Shown one piece after another: positions 10,546-23,190 of a DNA stretch of 64,000 nt. Origin of the DNA: Chrysomallon squamiferum (Eukaryota > Mollusca > Gastropoda > Neomphalida > Peltospiridae); assembly GCA_012295275.1 (NCBI GenBank), contig CM022665.1, positions 32,004,022 to 32,068,021 on the forward strand, in the 5' to 3' direction. Position numbers and translations under genes: made by a program. The notes below the pieces were generated by a model. The model was given only the letters and a program-made list of their open reading frames with translations, was not told the DNA's origin and made no database searches. Each line of letters begins with the position of its first letter. Within the stretch, counting starts at the first letter, position 1.

Positions 10546-13485
10546 TTAAATTAAAAAACAGTAATAAATAAACAAAAATAAAATTACATTTTAATTATTT
10601 TTTAAATATATTTAAAATACACATTGCTGGAAAAAATGTCATAGTAGCAATACATTATGCCATAATGCTATAAAAACTGAAATATTTAATATAAACAGAA
10701 CAGTTATTATTTTCATTTAATACTAACTTCTGAAAAATAAAACCTGCTAAGTTGGAATAACACTGCTTTAAAAAAACAGTCTAATAGGCAATATTGGAAC
10801 ATGGTAAATTATAAGGCTAACAGGAAACCATATGCTGAGATGTGGGTGCAATAAAAAATTTACGATAGAACCATTTTAAAATCTCCTAATTAAGTTTAAA
10901 ATCATTCGCCTGCTGATCCAAGGATCTGCTGCCAAACAGCATGAAATGAAAACAACATACTTGCCACTGCAGAGATGCAATAACACTGGGCTCTTTTTTT
11001 TATTATTTGTTTTTCTGTATTATGTTTTAAGAGAAACTGGATGAGTCAGTCATTTGAAACATTAAATATAAATTATTAATGAATTTAACTATCAGTTAAT
11101 ATAATAAGATTTAAACTCATCTTTGTGGAAACACTGAGTAATAGATTTGATATAATATTCTGTGTGTGGTGTATATTGTTAATACATAAATAAATTTAAA
11201 TCTCACTGTGAACAGGTTAAGTAATGTGTGCAAATAATTATATATATATATATGCTGTATATATATATATATAAATCTATTACTGTGATCACATAGTATG
11301 TATAAATTTGAATATGTTATTGTGAATATGTTAAGTAATATATATAAATTTAAATTCTTTACTGACATCATGTTAAATAATAAATATTAATTTAGTGAAT
11401 AAAAACTGAGGAAAATCTTTTAAGTATCAGTTGTGGTCATGTTATCTAAACTAAAACGCCTTATGCTGCTAAAGGGTGTATACCAAAAATAAAACTATAT
11501 TTAAAAAGTGGATAAGGTAATGTGGGTTCGGAAACGTGTGATGCTGGTGAAAAATAATTTATCATTGTCAACAGCTTGGCACATGTGTAAAATATCAAAC
11601 AAACATAAACAGTGAGGAATATTTTTTCTCTCTCTCTGTAAAAAAATATATATATATTTTTAAAAATTCATTTTTTTAAAAATAATATGACAGAAAAGGC
11701 CACAAAATGTTTACCTAATGCCATCAAAATGTCAAAGATGTTCTCACCTCACAATTTTACTTCAGATTTTTTGGGGGGGGGTTAAAATGTAAAAGAAATT
11801 CATTTCCCATTTCTGGTTTGTGCATGATGGATGGAAGAACAGAAGGATGGATCATAAACTTTTTAAAACAATAAGTATGAAATTAAATTAATAGTTTCAC
11901 TTGTGCATTTTGCTATAGTAACCCAGTATAATTTTAAAATGACAGAATCATAAACCTAGTTGGGTAATACATTTTTTTTTTTTAATAGATTATTTTATTT
12001 TACATTGTTTTGTTTACACAATATTTCCCAAAATATCTGTCAGAAACAACATTATTAAAAGCAATAATTGTAAATTTTATTTGAAGTAAAGGATTCATGA
12101 AACAGTATAAGTATACAAATAGAATATTAATGAATAGTTTGCTTGTGTCTTTTGCAAAAACTATAAACATTCACTCATCAATTTTTATTATTAATTTATT
12201 TGTTTATGTTTATTTTATATAACCTTCCTGTTTGTGAAAGAAAAGTATTAAGTTTGTTATTATTTAAATAAATAATTCTATTTCTGAAAGACTCTTCAAA
12301 AAAGAAAATAACAAAATCCTAGGAAAAGGCATTGATTATTAACCATAACTCAGTCAGTGATGACTTTTTGAACACATGGCTTGCCAACAGTTCTTCCTTT
12401 TCACTGTGTGTGTGTTTGTTGCTTTTCTTCTATTTAAAAAAAAAAAAATCATAATCAGTAATAACAGACTATAATAGAAATAAATCAATATAAATAAAAT
12501 GCCACCACCAGCAACAAAAACAAACATTTATACTGTTCATTATTGTAAATGGCACATAAAAAAACTGTTATGGTGTACATAATTTGTTTCACACAAGTCA
12601 GATAATTGCCTCCATGGCCCATGCAATTAGTGTCATGCTGACCAGGGCTTCTACAAATTAAACAATAAATGTTGAGGTGGTCAAGTGGTCTGGCATTGTG
12701 GTTTATGTCCCATCTGATTTTCTCAGACATTTCATGGCTACATGAGCTGGCCAGAATCACAAGTGCAGGAAACTTTCACAGACTGTATGTGTTACTCCTG
12801 GTGAACAATCTCAAATAAGCTTAATATCATGTATTCTGTGACTCAGCTATTTAAATAAATAACATTAAAAGACAAATGTTTATTTATATTTTTATAATGC
12901 CACAGAAATATGTTCTGTAAATATTTTGAATGATCTACTGTCTAACACTAACAGCACAGAAGAACCATAATGCATACAAGAATAATGGAATATTCTTTCT
13001 TGGACTGTAAATAATTTATGTTTGAATGTGAACAGTGACAAAAAATTATGTAATTACCTCTGAATTTTGATAATAAAAAATTATTTAATAAACTTTGAAT
13101 CAGACAAGAAAAAAGTGTGAATCAGATAAGAAAAATTTATGTAACAATATATAAATCTAGGTAAAAAAAAAAAAAATATCATGATATCTGAAAGTGGATA
13201 ATGGAAACTGGTGTCTAAAAAACTAAATTAAGCAAGTTTCAAAAATGATTTTCAGCCAGATTTAAAGTGCTATGTAAAAATGCAAACTGTAATGCAATTT
13301 ATAATCCTTGGTAAATATGCTATTTTTGTCAGACTGCTCATTGAAAGGTTACTTCATACACCTGTAATAAATGAGAGCAAGCAGTACATATTCCACCAGT
13401 CTGCAGTAAATCAGCAAACAGTCAAAGTATGCACTGCAAATTGGCCAGTCATAAATCAATAGCAAACCTTCCAATATGTACAGCC
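10546..13485. other. AT-rich DNA with a small 42-bp-period tandem array
   Basis: No gene. Between about 11186 and 11385 a unit resembling ATAAATTTAAAT...ACTGTGAACA...GTTAAGTAAT repeats about four times at roughly 42 bp, interrupted by (TA)n runs at 11238-11252 and 11257-11272. A short 21-bp duplication (TGAATCAGACAAGAAAAA, TGAATCAGATAAGAAAAA) lies at 13096-13137. A box-A-like TGGTCAAGTGG (10 of 11) at 12678-12688 sits in GC-richer DNA, but no box B follows, so a SINE there is only a possibility. Confidence 0.6.
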
Positions 13486-13870
13486 TGCATCCTGAACAAG
13501 ATGGTAACCAAATGGTTAGAAGATGATAAGTAATGAAAAAAAACAGGGTGGAGAAAGGTGGAAATATATTCTGATGATATACAGAGAACAAGATGGTTAG
13601 ATCATTATATGTTTTATATGGTAGAAAACAGGGATGGATTATTTGACAGTCAAATATGCAGAATCATCTCCCCAAACAAATGGTTAGAAGATCTCTAAAT
13701 GGAAGATCACTGCTATGAAGACTTCAGGGTGGAATGTAACAAGGGATATAACTGATTATGCAGAGCCAACTTCCTTAGCAAGATGTTTACTAAACAGAAG
13801 ATCATAATGAATTGTAAGGAAGAAAAATGGGAAGGATCAAGTCATCTGACAGTTTGACAAGTGATGGAGA
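13486..13870. repeat. Diverged tandem array, about four units of 80-110 bp
   Basis: Landmarks recur in order: AACAAGATGGTAACC (13496), AACAAGATGGTTAG (13587), CAAACAAATGGTTAGAAG (13673) and AGCAAGATGTTTACTA (13779). Each is followed by variants of AGAAGATC, then CAGGGTGGA and TATGCAGAG. Units differ by about 25 percent by eye and have unequal lengths. The frame on the plus strand is interrupted many times. Nature unknown. Confidence 0.7.
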
Positions 13871-15407
13871 GTTCATTATGTCCTAAGAAGACAGGTGATG
13901 ACAAAGATGAAATGTTTACCAACATTCACAGTTCTGATAGTGTCATCTCCCTGGGGGTTAATTAAAATCTTCCAGAGCTTGGCATGTTGTTTTAACAGAA
14001 GAATTAACTGATTTCTCTTATATACATATATATATATAATCATTTTTATACATATTCTGAGAAGGAAAAGGCTATTGTTCAGTTATCCCTATGGAGCAAT
14101 GGCTCACAAGATCAGTTTTTATTGGTGCTCCAGGATTTATCCAGAGACATTGGTATCAAGTATTATATTGAAGGCATGATGTAATGGAACTCTCTTCTTC
14201 ACTGTAATACTTTACAATAGCCAATAAAGTAATGGTAATGGCTTCCTCTTTCATATTATCATTATTAAAAATCAGAGTTTCATTCAAAATAGTGTTAATA
14301 AACAATTATATATGTTCATTTAATACATTTCTCTGTAGAGGAATATTTTCACCTCATATGCTTTAACAAATCACCTTACAAAAAATAGGTTACCCTTCAC
14401 AAAATAATTGTCTGAACAAATTCTTCTGCAAATGCCAGTTAGCTTAATGACTTTGTACATAATACATTTCACCTCAAAAAGTTTATCATCAAGTTTTAAC
14501 CACTGAAACAAAACCACATATCTCAGCCCAAGACTGTTTGTCATTGTACAAACAAATAATAAAACTAAATTAATAACAAACAGTCTAACCAGGGGAGGAT
14601 CTAGACATGTATATAAGGGGATTCTGAAAGTATATTTATTATGTTACATGTTTTTTTTAAATAATTATAACTACTTGGCATTACATTATATTTAATACAT
14701 TATTGCTTTAAAACACTTAAAGCGTTTATTTCATGGAAGAATGCAGCTGACAGAATCAACCTTTTATAATGAAAAGTTTAAAATTAAATATGTATTTGTC
14801 AATCACTGTAACCATCAAAGCTACAACATTCATCATTATTTCCTCATTATCAACAATTAAAAGTCTACAAAATAATAAATTATTTTATTAGTTATAGAAT
14901 AGTCATCCATCATCTTAATATTTACCATCAACAGCTGAGGCTGTGACTGTCTAAGACTCTAGGGACACTTTGGATCCATCTCTCTGCTAATGCAAAGACA
15001 AATGGAAAATGCTGAAAGTGGTAAGAATGCTCTTGCTGTGTAGGTCATGACATTTTTAGAGAGGTTTAATGATGGCTGTGCTCGCAAAAATATACTCATC
15101 TATTCCCAGCAGAGCAATAAAGAAAATACTTGCAGCCAAATATCGATATGTTTGTAATGTGTTTAACAGACTCATTTGTTAAGGATGGGTACTAGGAAAG
15201 AACTGTTTTAATGAGTGAAAATGATACAAACATTCCTGTTTTGTTAAGAAGGTCTGACTCAGAAACAGAACTAGTTTAATGAAGAAAAATGCAGAACTAT
15301 TTCAGTCAACAAGCATTCTTAATCCACTGAATGGATAAATAGATGATTATACTGATTTAACAATATTACAATTATTATTAATAGTTATATGATTTCTTAC
15401 CTTTCTT
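13871..15407. other. AT-rich intergenic DNA
   Basis: No gene, RNA or repeat recognised. The sequence is moderately complex, with a short TA run near 14022-14037. Confidence 0.6.
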
Positions 15408-15500
15408 AAGAGAGATAAAACCTACTGGAGTTTTCAATTAGCAACAAGGAATATTTTATATAAACTTTCTCTGTAACTAATCATGGGCAATGGACAGAAT
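15408..15500 (-). repeat. SINE-A tail and lower body
   Basis: TTAAGAGAGATAAAACCTAC, then TTCAATTAGCAACAAGGAAT and ATTTTATATAAACTTTCTC match the minus-orientation SINE-A tail. This is the same order as at 3185-3230 and 63420-63480. The body fades out after about 15480 and no head is seen. Confidence 0.65.
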
Positions 15501-16545
15501 ACTAAACAGTCCAGCGAATACACTGAAATGTAAAGTCTGACCAGCTACAGTCTCTATTGTGGAAACCAATATTTTATTAAAAATTATGAATATGTATATA
15601 TTTTAAAGGAAAATAAAAAATATTTCATAATGAATTACTATGTATTAACCAATTTTATTAATAAAAACATACAAAAGCTTGGATGGATATTTAAAGTTAA
15701 GGAATAAAAAGTGAATTAGTTTAGTTGATATTTGCTGCTGTTATATTTTAAGACATGCCAAAAATTGTTAACTTCTTTTTCTGCTGGAATTATCTCCTGT
15801 TGATTCACCTGATAACTAGCTTTTAACCAATCAAATGAAAGAGTTTAATAGGTGAAAATAAGCAGTAATTCAAATCAGTGTCTATTATATTATTATTAAT
15901 GTCATTTTAAGTTAAGTAATAAAAATAGACCTGATTTATTAGGGTGATTATAAACAAAATTTTAAGTGCACTCCAACATTTTATTAATGTATTAGCAGTT
16001 TTAATGAAAGAAAAATATTGTTTTACATCTTTAGCATAAAGAACTTATATTTTACCCTATTATAAAATTATGTATGAGAGCATGTATTTGTGTATGTGTA
16101 TGTGTAAGTGTGTATGTATTTGTATATATGTGAAACAGCTTCTGTATGTTGCTAAAAATAATTATAAATTTGTGATCCAGAATCTTTACATTACAATCTA
16201 ACAAAGACATGTACTCCCAGTTTTTGGAAGGAAGCAACGGTTTCAAAATCAAAAGATTCTATGACTAATTGTTCTGTTACATTTCTAGAGAGGCTCAACA
16301 ATTATAAAATCAAATTACTGTATGATAAATGATCATGTTACAAGATGGCTATCCTTTGTTGAAAACTCAGAAAATAAAAGTAATTAATCTTTCCTTTTAA
16401 CATTTTTATATGAGTCATGACTGAATTCAAAGGCACTGCTCTTTGCAATATTTCATTAGGTAATCATATGTGTCAGATTGCAGACACATACAACTAGACT
16501 TGTAGAATTGCTGTTGCTCTTAGCATATAGTTAACAAAGACATTA
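15501..16545. other. AT-rich intergenic DNA
   Basis: No gene recognised. A degenerate TG/TATG stretch lies at 16076-16130. Confidence 0.6.
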
Positions 16546-16600
16546 TACATACATACATATATATGTACGTACATACATAAATACATACATACATACATAT
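16546..16600. repeat. (ATAC)n tetranucleotide repeat
   Basis: ACATACATACAT steps, with ATATATGTACGTAC in the centre, run for about 55 bp up to the left 50-bp repeat that flanks SINE-B. Confidence 0.9.
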
Positions 16601-16601
16601 C

Positions 16602-16980
16602 TAATCAGACATACATAAGACAGAGAATATTCAAAATCCTAAACTACATACTTGCCAGTGCTAGGTTTCCCACAAAAAATAGATATACACAAAAATGACC
16701 AAAGACAAAGAACAGTGTGCTTTGCTGGAAGCGATTATTACCCTCGGTTATTGAGCAACCTTTTTTAATGTTGTCTCAATGGTCCAACAGTAATATTGTC
16801 TGCCTTCAGAGTGCAGGTGAATGGGTGTCATACATTCGAATCTCTTCTATGGCATCTGACAGGTGAGGTCATGATTGGACTTTGTCCTCCTGTACCAGTG
16901 TGTTCCCAAATACTGTCTATGTGCAGAGTTTAATCAGACGTACAAAAGACAGAGAATATTCAAAATCCTAAAATACATAC
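16602..16980. repeat. 50-bp direct repeats flanking a 279-bp insert
   Basis: Positions 16602-16651 and 16931-16980 are the same 50 bp with three differences (key phrases TAATCAGACATACATAAGAC against TAATCAGACGTACAAAAGAC, then AGAATATTCAAAATCCTAAA in both). The insert between them (16652-16930) holds SINE-B in its right half. A 50-bp target duplication would be unusually long for a SINE. Alternatives are a local tandem duplication of about 329 bp with loss of one interior, or retroposition followed by slippage. The cause is not settled by the sequence. Confidence 0.9.
16765..16930 (+). repeat. tRNA-derived SINE-B
   Basis: A degenerate box A TGTCTCAATGG (16772-16782, 9 of 11 to TRGCNNAGYGG) is followed 51 bp later by box B CATTCGAATCT (16833-16843, close to GGTTCGANTCC). 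TCTGCCTTCAGAGTGCAGGT lies between them, as expected of a tRNA-like head. The tail (CTGACAGGTGAGGTCATGAT, then TCCTCCTGTACCAGTGTG) differs from SINE-A and SINE-C, so this is a separate family. It stops where the right flanking repeat begins. Confidence 0.7.
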
Positions 16981-17014
16981 ATATATACAGAGATACATGA
17001 ACTGATACATCATA

Positions 17015-17065
17015 TCCATTAATATAAAAATATGTTGAGATGTTGTAAAATGTTTATTCATTCAG
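17015..17065 (+). repeat. Possible SINE-A 3' end
   Basis: CCATTAATATAAAAATATGT then TGAGATGTTGTAAAATG and TTTATTCATTC resembles the 3' end of the SINE-A copy at 55858-55912 (CCATTAATATTAGAATATAT, TGAGATGTCATTAAAT, TTTATTCATTTC). No body precedes it, because the 50-bp repeat lies directly upstream. Confidence 0.45.
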
Positions 17066-17544
17066 AATACAGTGTATATCATCTCATCCACATAAATATT
17101 CTGTCACATACAGTTAGTGATACCAGGATTAATTTGTAGTTTCGTGTACAAAAACATAATTATGTTAAACCTGATATCCATCAGAGTACTTAGCACTGAA
17201 ACAAAAGGTGTATCATATCATTAAATATAAATTTCTTTCTTCTGCTTAGTATTTTTATTACAAGTATATTTAAAGATATAAGTGTATTTCATGTCATATC
17301 AATAGAGTCCAGAGCAGCCTATGAAGATATTGAAGATGTTGCAGTTGAAACAGACATAAGAAATATCATCTTTGGCAATGATGAGTCATTCATTTAGTTC
17401 ACACTGACCTACTCATCACAATGGAGCATTACATCTAAACATAGCCTTGATATTAATATATCAATTCCAAACTGAACTGAACTTTGGTTCAGGAGAAAAT
17501 TACATCAGTATTTGAAGAATCCTCAAAAAAACTGACATGTCAAA

Positions 17545-17711
17545 TATGACACCTTTTTTTTATACATATACAAAAGAAGATTAAAGATTAAATTTTCCAA
17601 GAATGCATTCATTTGTTTTGTCAGTTGTAGATGAAACAACACATTTTTTATACACACAAAAGAAACTGAAGGATAAATTTTTGTTTTGTTTTGACAACTA
17701 TAGATGAAATT
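17545..17711. repeat. Diverged tandem dimer, period about 92 bp
   Basis: ACACCTTTTTTTTATACATA, AAAGAAGATTAAAG, GTCAGTTGTAGATGAAAC is echoed by ACACATTTTTTATACACACA, AAAGAAACTGAAGG, GACAACTATAGATGAAAT. The surrounding 17066-18470 contains nothing else recognisable. Confidence 0.65.
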
Positions 17712-18470
17712 GGTTGAAAACTAATTTCAAGTAGCAAAGGAATGTGTCAGGATTAGAAACAATTTATTCAGTTTACAAAGACAAGGTAATCAGTGCTTAT
17801 ATATTACTTATCCAGGCAAGAGAAAGCCAATTTTCAGATGAAAAGTTAAGTATATGTATATGTCATACATCTTATGCCATTCTTTTAAATACATTCACAG
17901 ATTCAGTTGTGAAGGTTTAAGTATAATGGGTACACTATGCAGGAATCATTGTCATCAATACAAAACAGAGGTAAGCTTGTTAATTAACTAATATAGAAAG
18001 AAAAGTCTTTTGTCAGTCTACTCTAATAAGCTATGGCTAGAACCAATGCCAACCTTCTTATTTTAGTACAAAATGTCAGTATATATATTCTCACATAACT
18101 ATACATCCATACATGCATACACATACTGACATACATCTATAATTCAGAGATAAGTCCACCATAGATAGATATCTGAAAATATATTATATTTAAAAAGAAA
18201 ACTGATCATTTGGAAAAAAAAAAATTATTTACACAGTTTTACAAAAGATGAGTAGAAAGTGAAAATGGATTTTGTTTTAATTTTTTCAAAATTAAAAAAT
18301 GCATATCTATAGTGTTCAGTTTTTCTATATTTCTGTATACCAGCATCAAAATAATAATTTATAAATATATAAAAAAGCTAATCCATGATTTTTACTATAG
18401 CAAATACAAAACATTTTCTGGTATGTTGTGATTACTTTTACAATTTTTTTTATGTTTTACATACTTTCAG

Positions 18471-19003
18471 CTGGTGCTGTTGACTGAAGGCAAAGTAGCC
18501 ATATTTATGTCTGGCAAGCAAACTGGAATGAAATCATGGCAATTTACTCAGCAATTCAATATTTTAGAGCAACATAACTGATCCAGAAGTTTGTTTACAA
18601 TTCAACAAGCATCTATGACCCTTTCCAATAATTGGCCAATCAAATGTCAATTTACATTCACTGCAAGCTTGTCAAGAGATTGACCTTCCATGAACCAGAC
18701 TATGAGGTCAAGTCTTCCAAACCAAATGAGGAAGAAATTAGCTGAGTTTGTTTCAAACATGAAAGACAACACATGCAGCATGTTTTAGGTTTCATGAAAC
18801 AGAAAGATCCTGATGTTAAGTATATAATGTCTTGAATGACATTTAACTTCTTTAATGGGAAAAACCATCCAGACAATATAGGGCTACTTGAAATGAATGA
18901 CTTCTTTGATGAGTTTTGGGAGTTAAGATATGAAGAACTACAAAAAGCAATGTCATGGTATCTTGAAGACATTTTGTTGGGAGTGGATAAATATAATAAT
19001 TAA
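18471..19003 (+). pseudogene. Possible decayed coding segment, unidentified
   Basis: I do not recognise the product. A good splice-acceptor-like run (ACAATTTTTTTTATGTTTTA to CTTTCAG) ends at 18470. Thirty-six codons after it are open in one frame (stop at 18579). In a second frame, 18488-19000 reads as hydrophilic, protein-like sequence broken by four stops (TAA 18575 and 18629, TGA 18743 and 18833). The last 55 codons are unbroken and acidic, including LLEMNDFFDEFWELRYEEL, ending at TAA 19001. Both late TGA codons could be former CGA, fitting the CpG loss here. Base composition is less AT-rich than nearby. Chance openness cannot be excluded. Confidence 0.25.
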
Positions 19004-22000
19004 AAGAAGCAACCCAAAATAATGACAATGAAATCAATAAATGTAAAATGAAATAAAAACTGATGACAAGTAATAAATGTTAAGTAAATGATAAAATAAA
19101 GACCAATGAAAGAAACTGTAATGAATAAATATATAACTTGTTCCCACAAAAGGGTACATGAAGTGTTTGTTCTGATATTAACAAAAATATGGAATATAAG
19201 ATTTATAAATTAGTGATCTCAAGATTGTATAATGTCACAACAGTAATGTAGCTGAAATTGCTCTCAGTGACTTTGAGTACCAAATGTGGAAACAAGTTGC
19301 ATGTTTTTTTTATATCTAAAACACTGGAGTTTAAATGTCAGTTAATTATATTCAAAAGATCATTTAAAAAATGAAATGTTTTTCATCAGTATACAATTCA
19401 CAGGCCATATGTTTTATATAATATCTAGAACTGAAAATATTTTGTTATTACAACAGAAGCATTCACAGACATCATTAAGGTAAAATATTCAAAAATTTTA
19501 ATTTTACATTTGTGAATGAAATATATATCTTAAATATGTTTGCTTCTAATATTTTGCTTGCTAAGATCCACTGTTACAGGAGAATTTTTATTCTTAATCC
19601 AAACAATTTTTTTTTAATGGAAAAAAAATTCAAAGATGTAAATGATGATAAAAAAAGCACCTGCATTCATTATAGGAATTGCAACAGAAAGTTATCTAAG
19701 ATAATGAAATTTTCCTAAAAGTGAAGTTCACTTTGACATAACTAAAGTGTTTGTTTCAGCAGGAGTTCATGGTTCCAATGTAAGCCCATTGATAAGAACA
19801 GATTAACTGATGTGGGAGTGCTTTACACCTGCATGTCATAATGTAATTCTAGAACACTTATAAAAGCCATCTTGACCTTTCCAACAGTTTTCCTGTAGCT
19901 GTCAAACTCATCTCTTTTAGACTGCATTCAAATTAGCTGCTGATATTGGGAATGACAGACACTGCATGTAAGCAATTTTCCTCCAAAACATCCAATTAAA
20001 TTCACACAGGCACATTCTGCAAACATTAAATCTGCACATTCTTCTCCAGTTTTAACAGCACTGATTCAGAATTGTACTAAGTGAAGAGGCTGTAGCTTAG
20101 CTGCTGCATGATTCCTTGAGAAACAAATGTTTGCAGGATTAATCTTTCTGATCATACCCATTTCACTATTTTCTGTTCTAACCATTGTCTTATGACTGGC
20201 TAATCAATAGCCATGGTTATTTTTGGTATTTATTATTTATTAGAACATCCTTTTGTTATTTTTGTGGAATTATACAACAAACACGTAGCATTAAAATATA
20301 AATATATGGAGATGTACTAAAATTAATATAATGGTGGATACAAAAAGCCACAAACATGCTATTTTAAAAACTATGAAGTTCATAAGAAAAAAGAAAAAAA
20401 AATTAAGCTTCACATGAAATGATACAATATAATAATAATAAAATCATTAAATCATATAAAATTATTTTAAGTTTTAACAGAATAACACATCATTCAAATG
20501 TGTCACCTAAATGTAATTTAATTATTCCAAAATTTGGATACATACAGCTAGTTCATCTCTTCTTGAGCTATTCTTTGCTATTTTGTATTAATTTGTTATT
20601 CTAGAAGAAGCACTCTACATGTTAACAAGCTGCAGTGGATGTATTCCAAGTATATGTCAAAATTACTGTTTAAAAACAAAACAAAACAACAAAAAACAAT
20701 GACTGAAGATATTTTTTTCAACAGTTATTTTCTTTTGAACATGCTTCCATTCACTTGAGTGCAAGATTTTCTTTCAAACATGATTTAGTGATAAAGAAGA
20801 ATGTCATTATTTTCTTTAAAGTAGCATTTATTTGTTGAAAAATGCACTGCACATACATTCTTCTTATACCAGTTTCATGTTTTGTGTTCATATTCTATTT
20901 TTCTTCCCCCTCACCCCATATTTTCATGCTTTTATCTGTTCAAGTTTTTACTGGTAGAAATATAGTAGAAAAAAACAAGAAAAAAAACAAAACGATTCTT
21001 TAACATCCAAACAAAAATGATTTAAATTTACAGTTATTACAGGAAGAAAAACATGTTTATATCTATTGTGGTGTCTGATAGTCAGATAATAAAAAATATG
21101 ATGATTAAATATTAGTATGTCATCACTGTCATATATAATAAACCTGATTGTAATTTTTAACTGCAAGTTGAATATTTGATAAAGAAAGTACTGTAATGTT
21201 TAGTAAAGATATTTGACAATTATGGTGCTGCAAAAAAACAAAAACAAGTATAACTAAAAAGGTTTTTGCCTTTATCATGTAGTGAAAATATATTAAACAT
21301 CTGAACTGTTTTCTTTTTTTTTTTCTTTTTTTCTAGATTTATTGAATTAAGTGACAAGGAAATAATACTGGGAATTTTATGTCTCCAAATATAACACTGG
21401 TGGCATTACACTTGTACTATTTAAATAATATTTAAGTAGAATTTACAACATTACTAGTCAGTTGTAAGGATTATAACATACACAAGGCAGTATATACCAT
21501 CATGTTTATGTTATTAGATGCCTTAAAGAAACCTTTAAATTTAAAAATGATTCCACGTCCATAAATGTGACTTGAAAGTAACTTCCTCAACTAACAATTC
21601 AAGGCTCATTTCTTTCCAGAATTAAGCAATGAAATTTGAAAAGAAAAAAGGAATAATGGTTAAAAAGATACCTATAGTACCAAGTGATGCATTCTGAATC
21701 ATTTATCTTTCTTTTAATGCAAATACCACTTAAGAGTTAAAAGAAAGGCTGATGAGATAAAACAAAACAAAAAATTATATATATATACTTCACATTATCA
21801 CAAGCTGTTTGTAATTGCCAAGAAAAACCCTGCAATAATAAAAAATAATAATAAAAAAAAATTAAAAAAAATTCATCTTTCCGCAGACACAAAGCACAGT
21901 TTGAAAACCAGATGGCTTGGAACATCAATGATAATGGTAAATGTCAAAACGACATTTTGACAAGTGCAGATTTGTCTGCACAGACATGTGGCAATGTGAA

Positions 22001-22269
22001 CTTTGACCTGTATGAAAGGTGTATCTGAAGTGACTGTTGTTCTTTTACAACCTTAATTCTTTGATCCTGCTTAGCTCTGCAAGATCAGCTGGTTAAAAGC
22101 ATGTTCCACAGCCTGCTTCCAGTATCTACATGAGCTTCTGATAAAGCATGGACTGCTAATTTTACACTTCTGTAAACCTCTTTGGAACAGAGCTTAGCCA
22201 GATTTCTCTACTTTTTTTCTTTTTTTGTTGATTTTCTTGACTGATATTTAAAAAAAAGAAGACAGTCAG
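19004..22269. other. AT-rich intergenic DNA
   Basis: No gene or known element. A GC-richer unique stretch lies at 19730-20120 with stops in all frames. A perfect 7-bp-arm hairpin, GTGCAGA-TTTG-TCTGCAC, occurs near 21965. Short open frames are in biased sequence. Confidence 0.55.
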
Positions 22270-22420
22270 CATTAAAAGGATTGGTGAAAGAGAAAGGGAG
22301 GGAAAGAGAAAATACAGAAAAAAAAGAAAGAAAAGATGGGCAAGTCTAACAGGAATTTGATACTGAGAAATAAAATGACAGAAAAAAAAAAGAAAAAAGA
22401 AATGGAATGAAAACAGAAAA
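22270..22420. repeat. Purine-rich low-complexity tract
   Basis: GAAAGAGAAAGGGAGGGAAA-type sequence with AAAAAAGAAAGAAAAG is strongly asymmetric. It creates the Phe/Ser-rich frame on the opposite strand, which is not a gene. Confidence 0.8.
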
Positions 22421-22940
22421 AAATAAAAATCAGTATAGTAAAATAATATCTGAAGATATCCATATTCAAGAGACCAGAAAATATTGATAAAAATATCTGA
22501 AAAGAAATATATTTAGTCAAAAACATTAACATCATTATTACATGTTTTGGTTTTTCCATTAAATAAAATCAGTATCCAATGTTTCACTTCAGTAAAAACA
22601 GTTCAACAAATGTAGCTTTTTAGTTAGCATTCTATAATTGCTTTGAAACTTGGAAAATTTCACCACAATACAGTATACTTTCTCAAGGTTATAACAATAA
22701 CCCTGAACTTGACAAAACACATTTTTCATCAGAACAGAAACCACCAGAAATGTGTTTTGCCAACATCATAAACCAAAATACTTTTAATGTGTTGTTTTTC
22801 TGTCAGCACATGGAAACAACTAACAATCAAAACACAGAAAGTATTGTGGTTAGAAGTTCTTGGATCCATTGTTATTCTGAAATAGTTAATATGGTTTCCA
22901 ATCATTTGCATGTAATTCAGACTGTATGTTTTATTTTCAG

Positions 22941-23190
22941 ACCATGTCTACAATGATTCAGCAAATGACTGCCAAAACAGTGATGGAATTGGAGAACAAA
23001 AGCTTTAATAGATTATTTAATGTAATAGACTGGAAGAAGCTTAAAAGCATATTATAATTTCAACAGAAAAGGTATCACTATATTTAACCCACTATGTCTG
23101 TGATGATTCAGACAATGTCTGCCTAGATATAGAGATGGAACTGGAGAAAAAAGTTTGAATAGATTATCCATTTTGAAAACAAGCTAAAAA
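22941..23190. repeat. Diverged tandem dimer, period about 150 bp
   Basis: ACCATGTCTACAATGATTCA, AATGACTGCC, GATGGAATTGGAGAA, AATAGATTATTTA (from 22941) is echoed by ACTATGTCTGTGATGATTCA, AATGTCTGCC, GATGGAACTGGAGAA, AATAGATTATCCA (from 23091). The first copy follows an acceptor-like TTTTATTTTCAG and reads as 38 open codons from ATG at 22944. The second has TAG stops. A tiny exon in copy one cannot be excluded but is not supported. Confidence 0.8.

Noticed and set aside
12678-12770. Another tRNA-derived SINE
   Set aside because: Box A fits (TGGTCAAGTGG) but no box B is found at the expected distance and no family tail follows.
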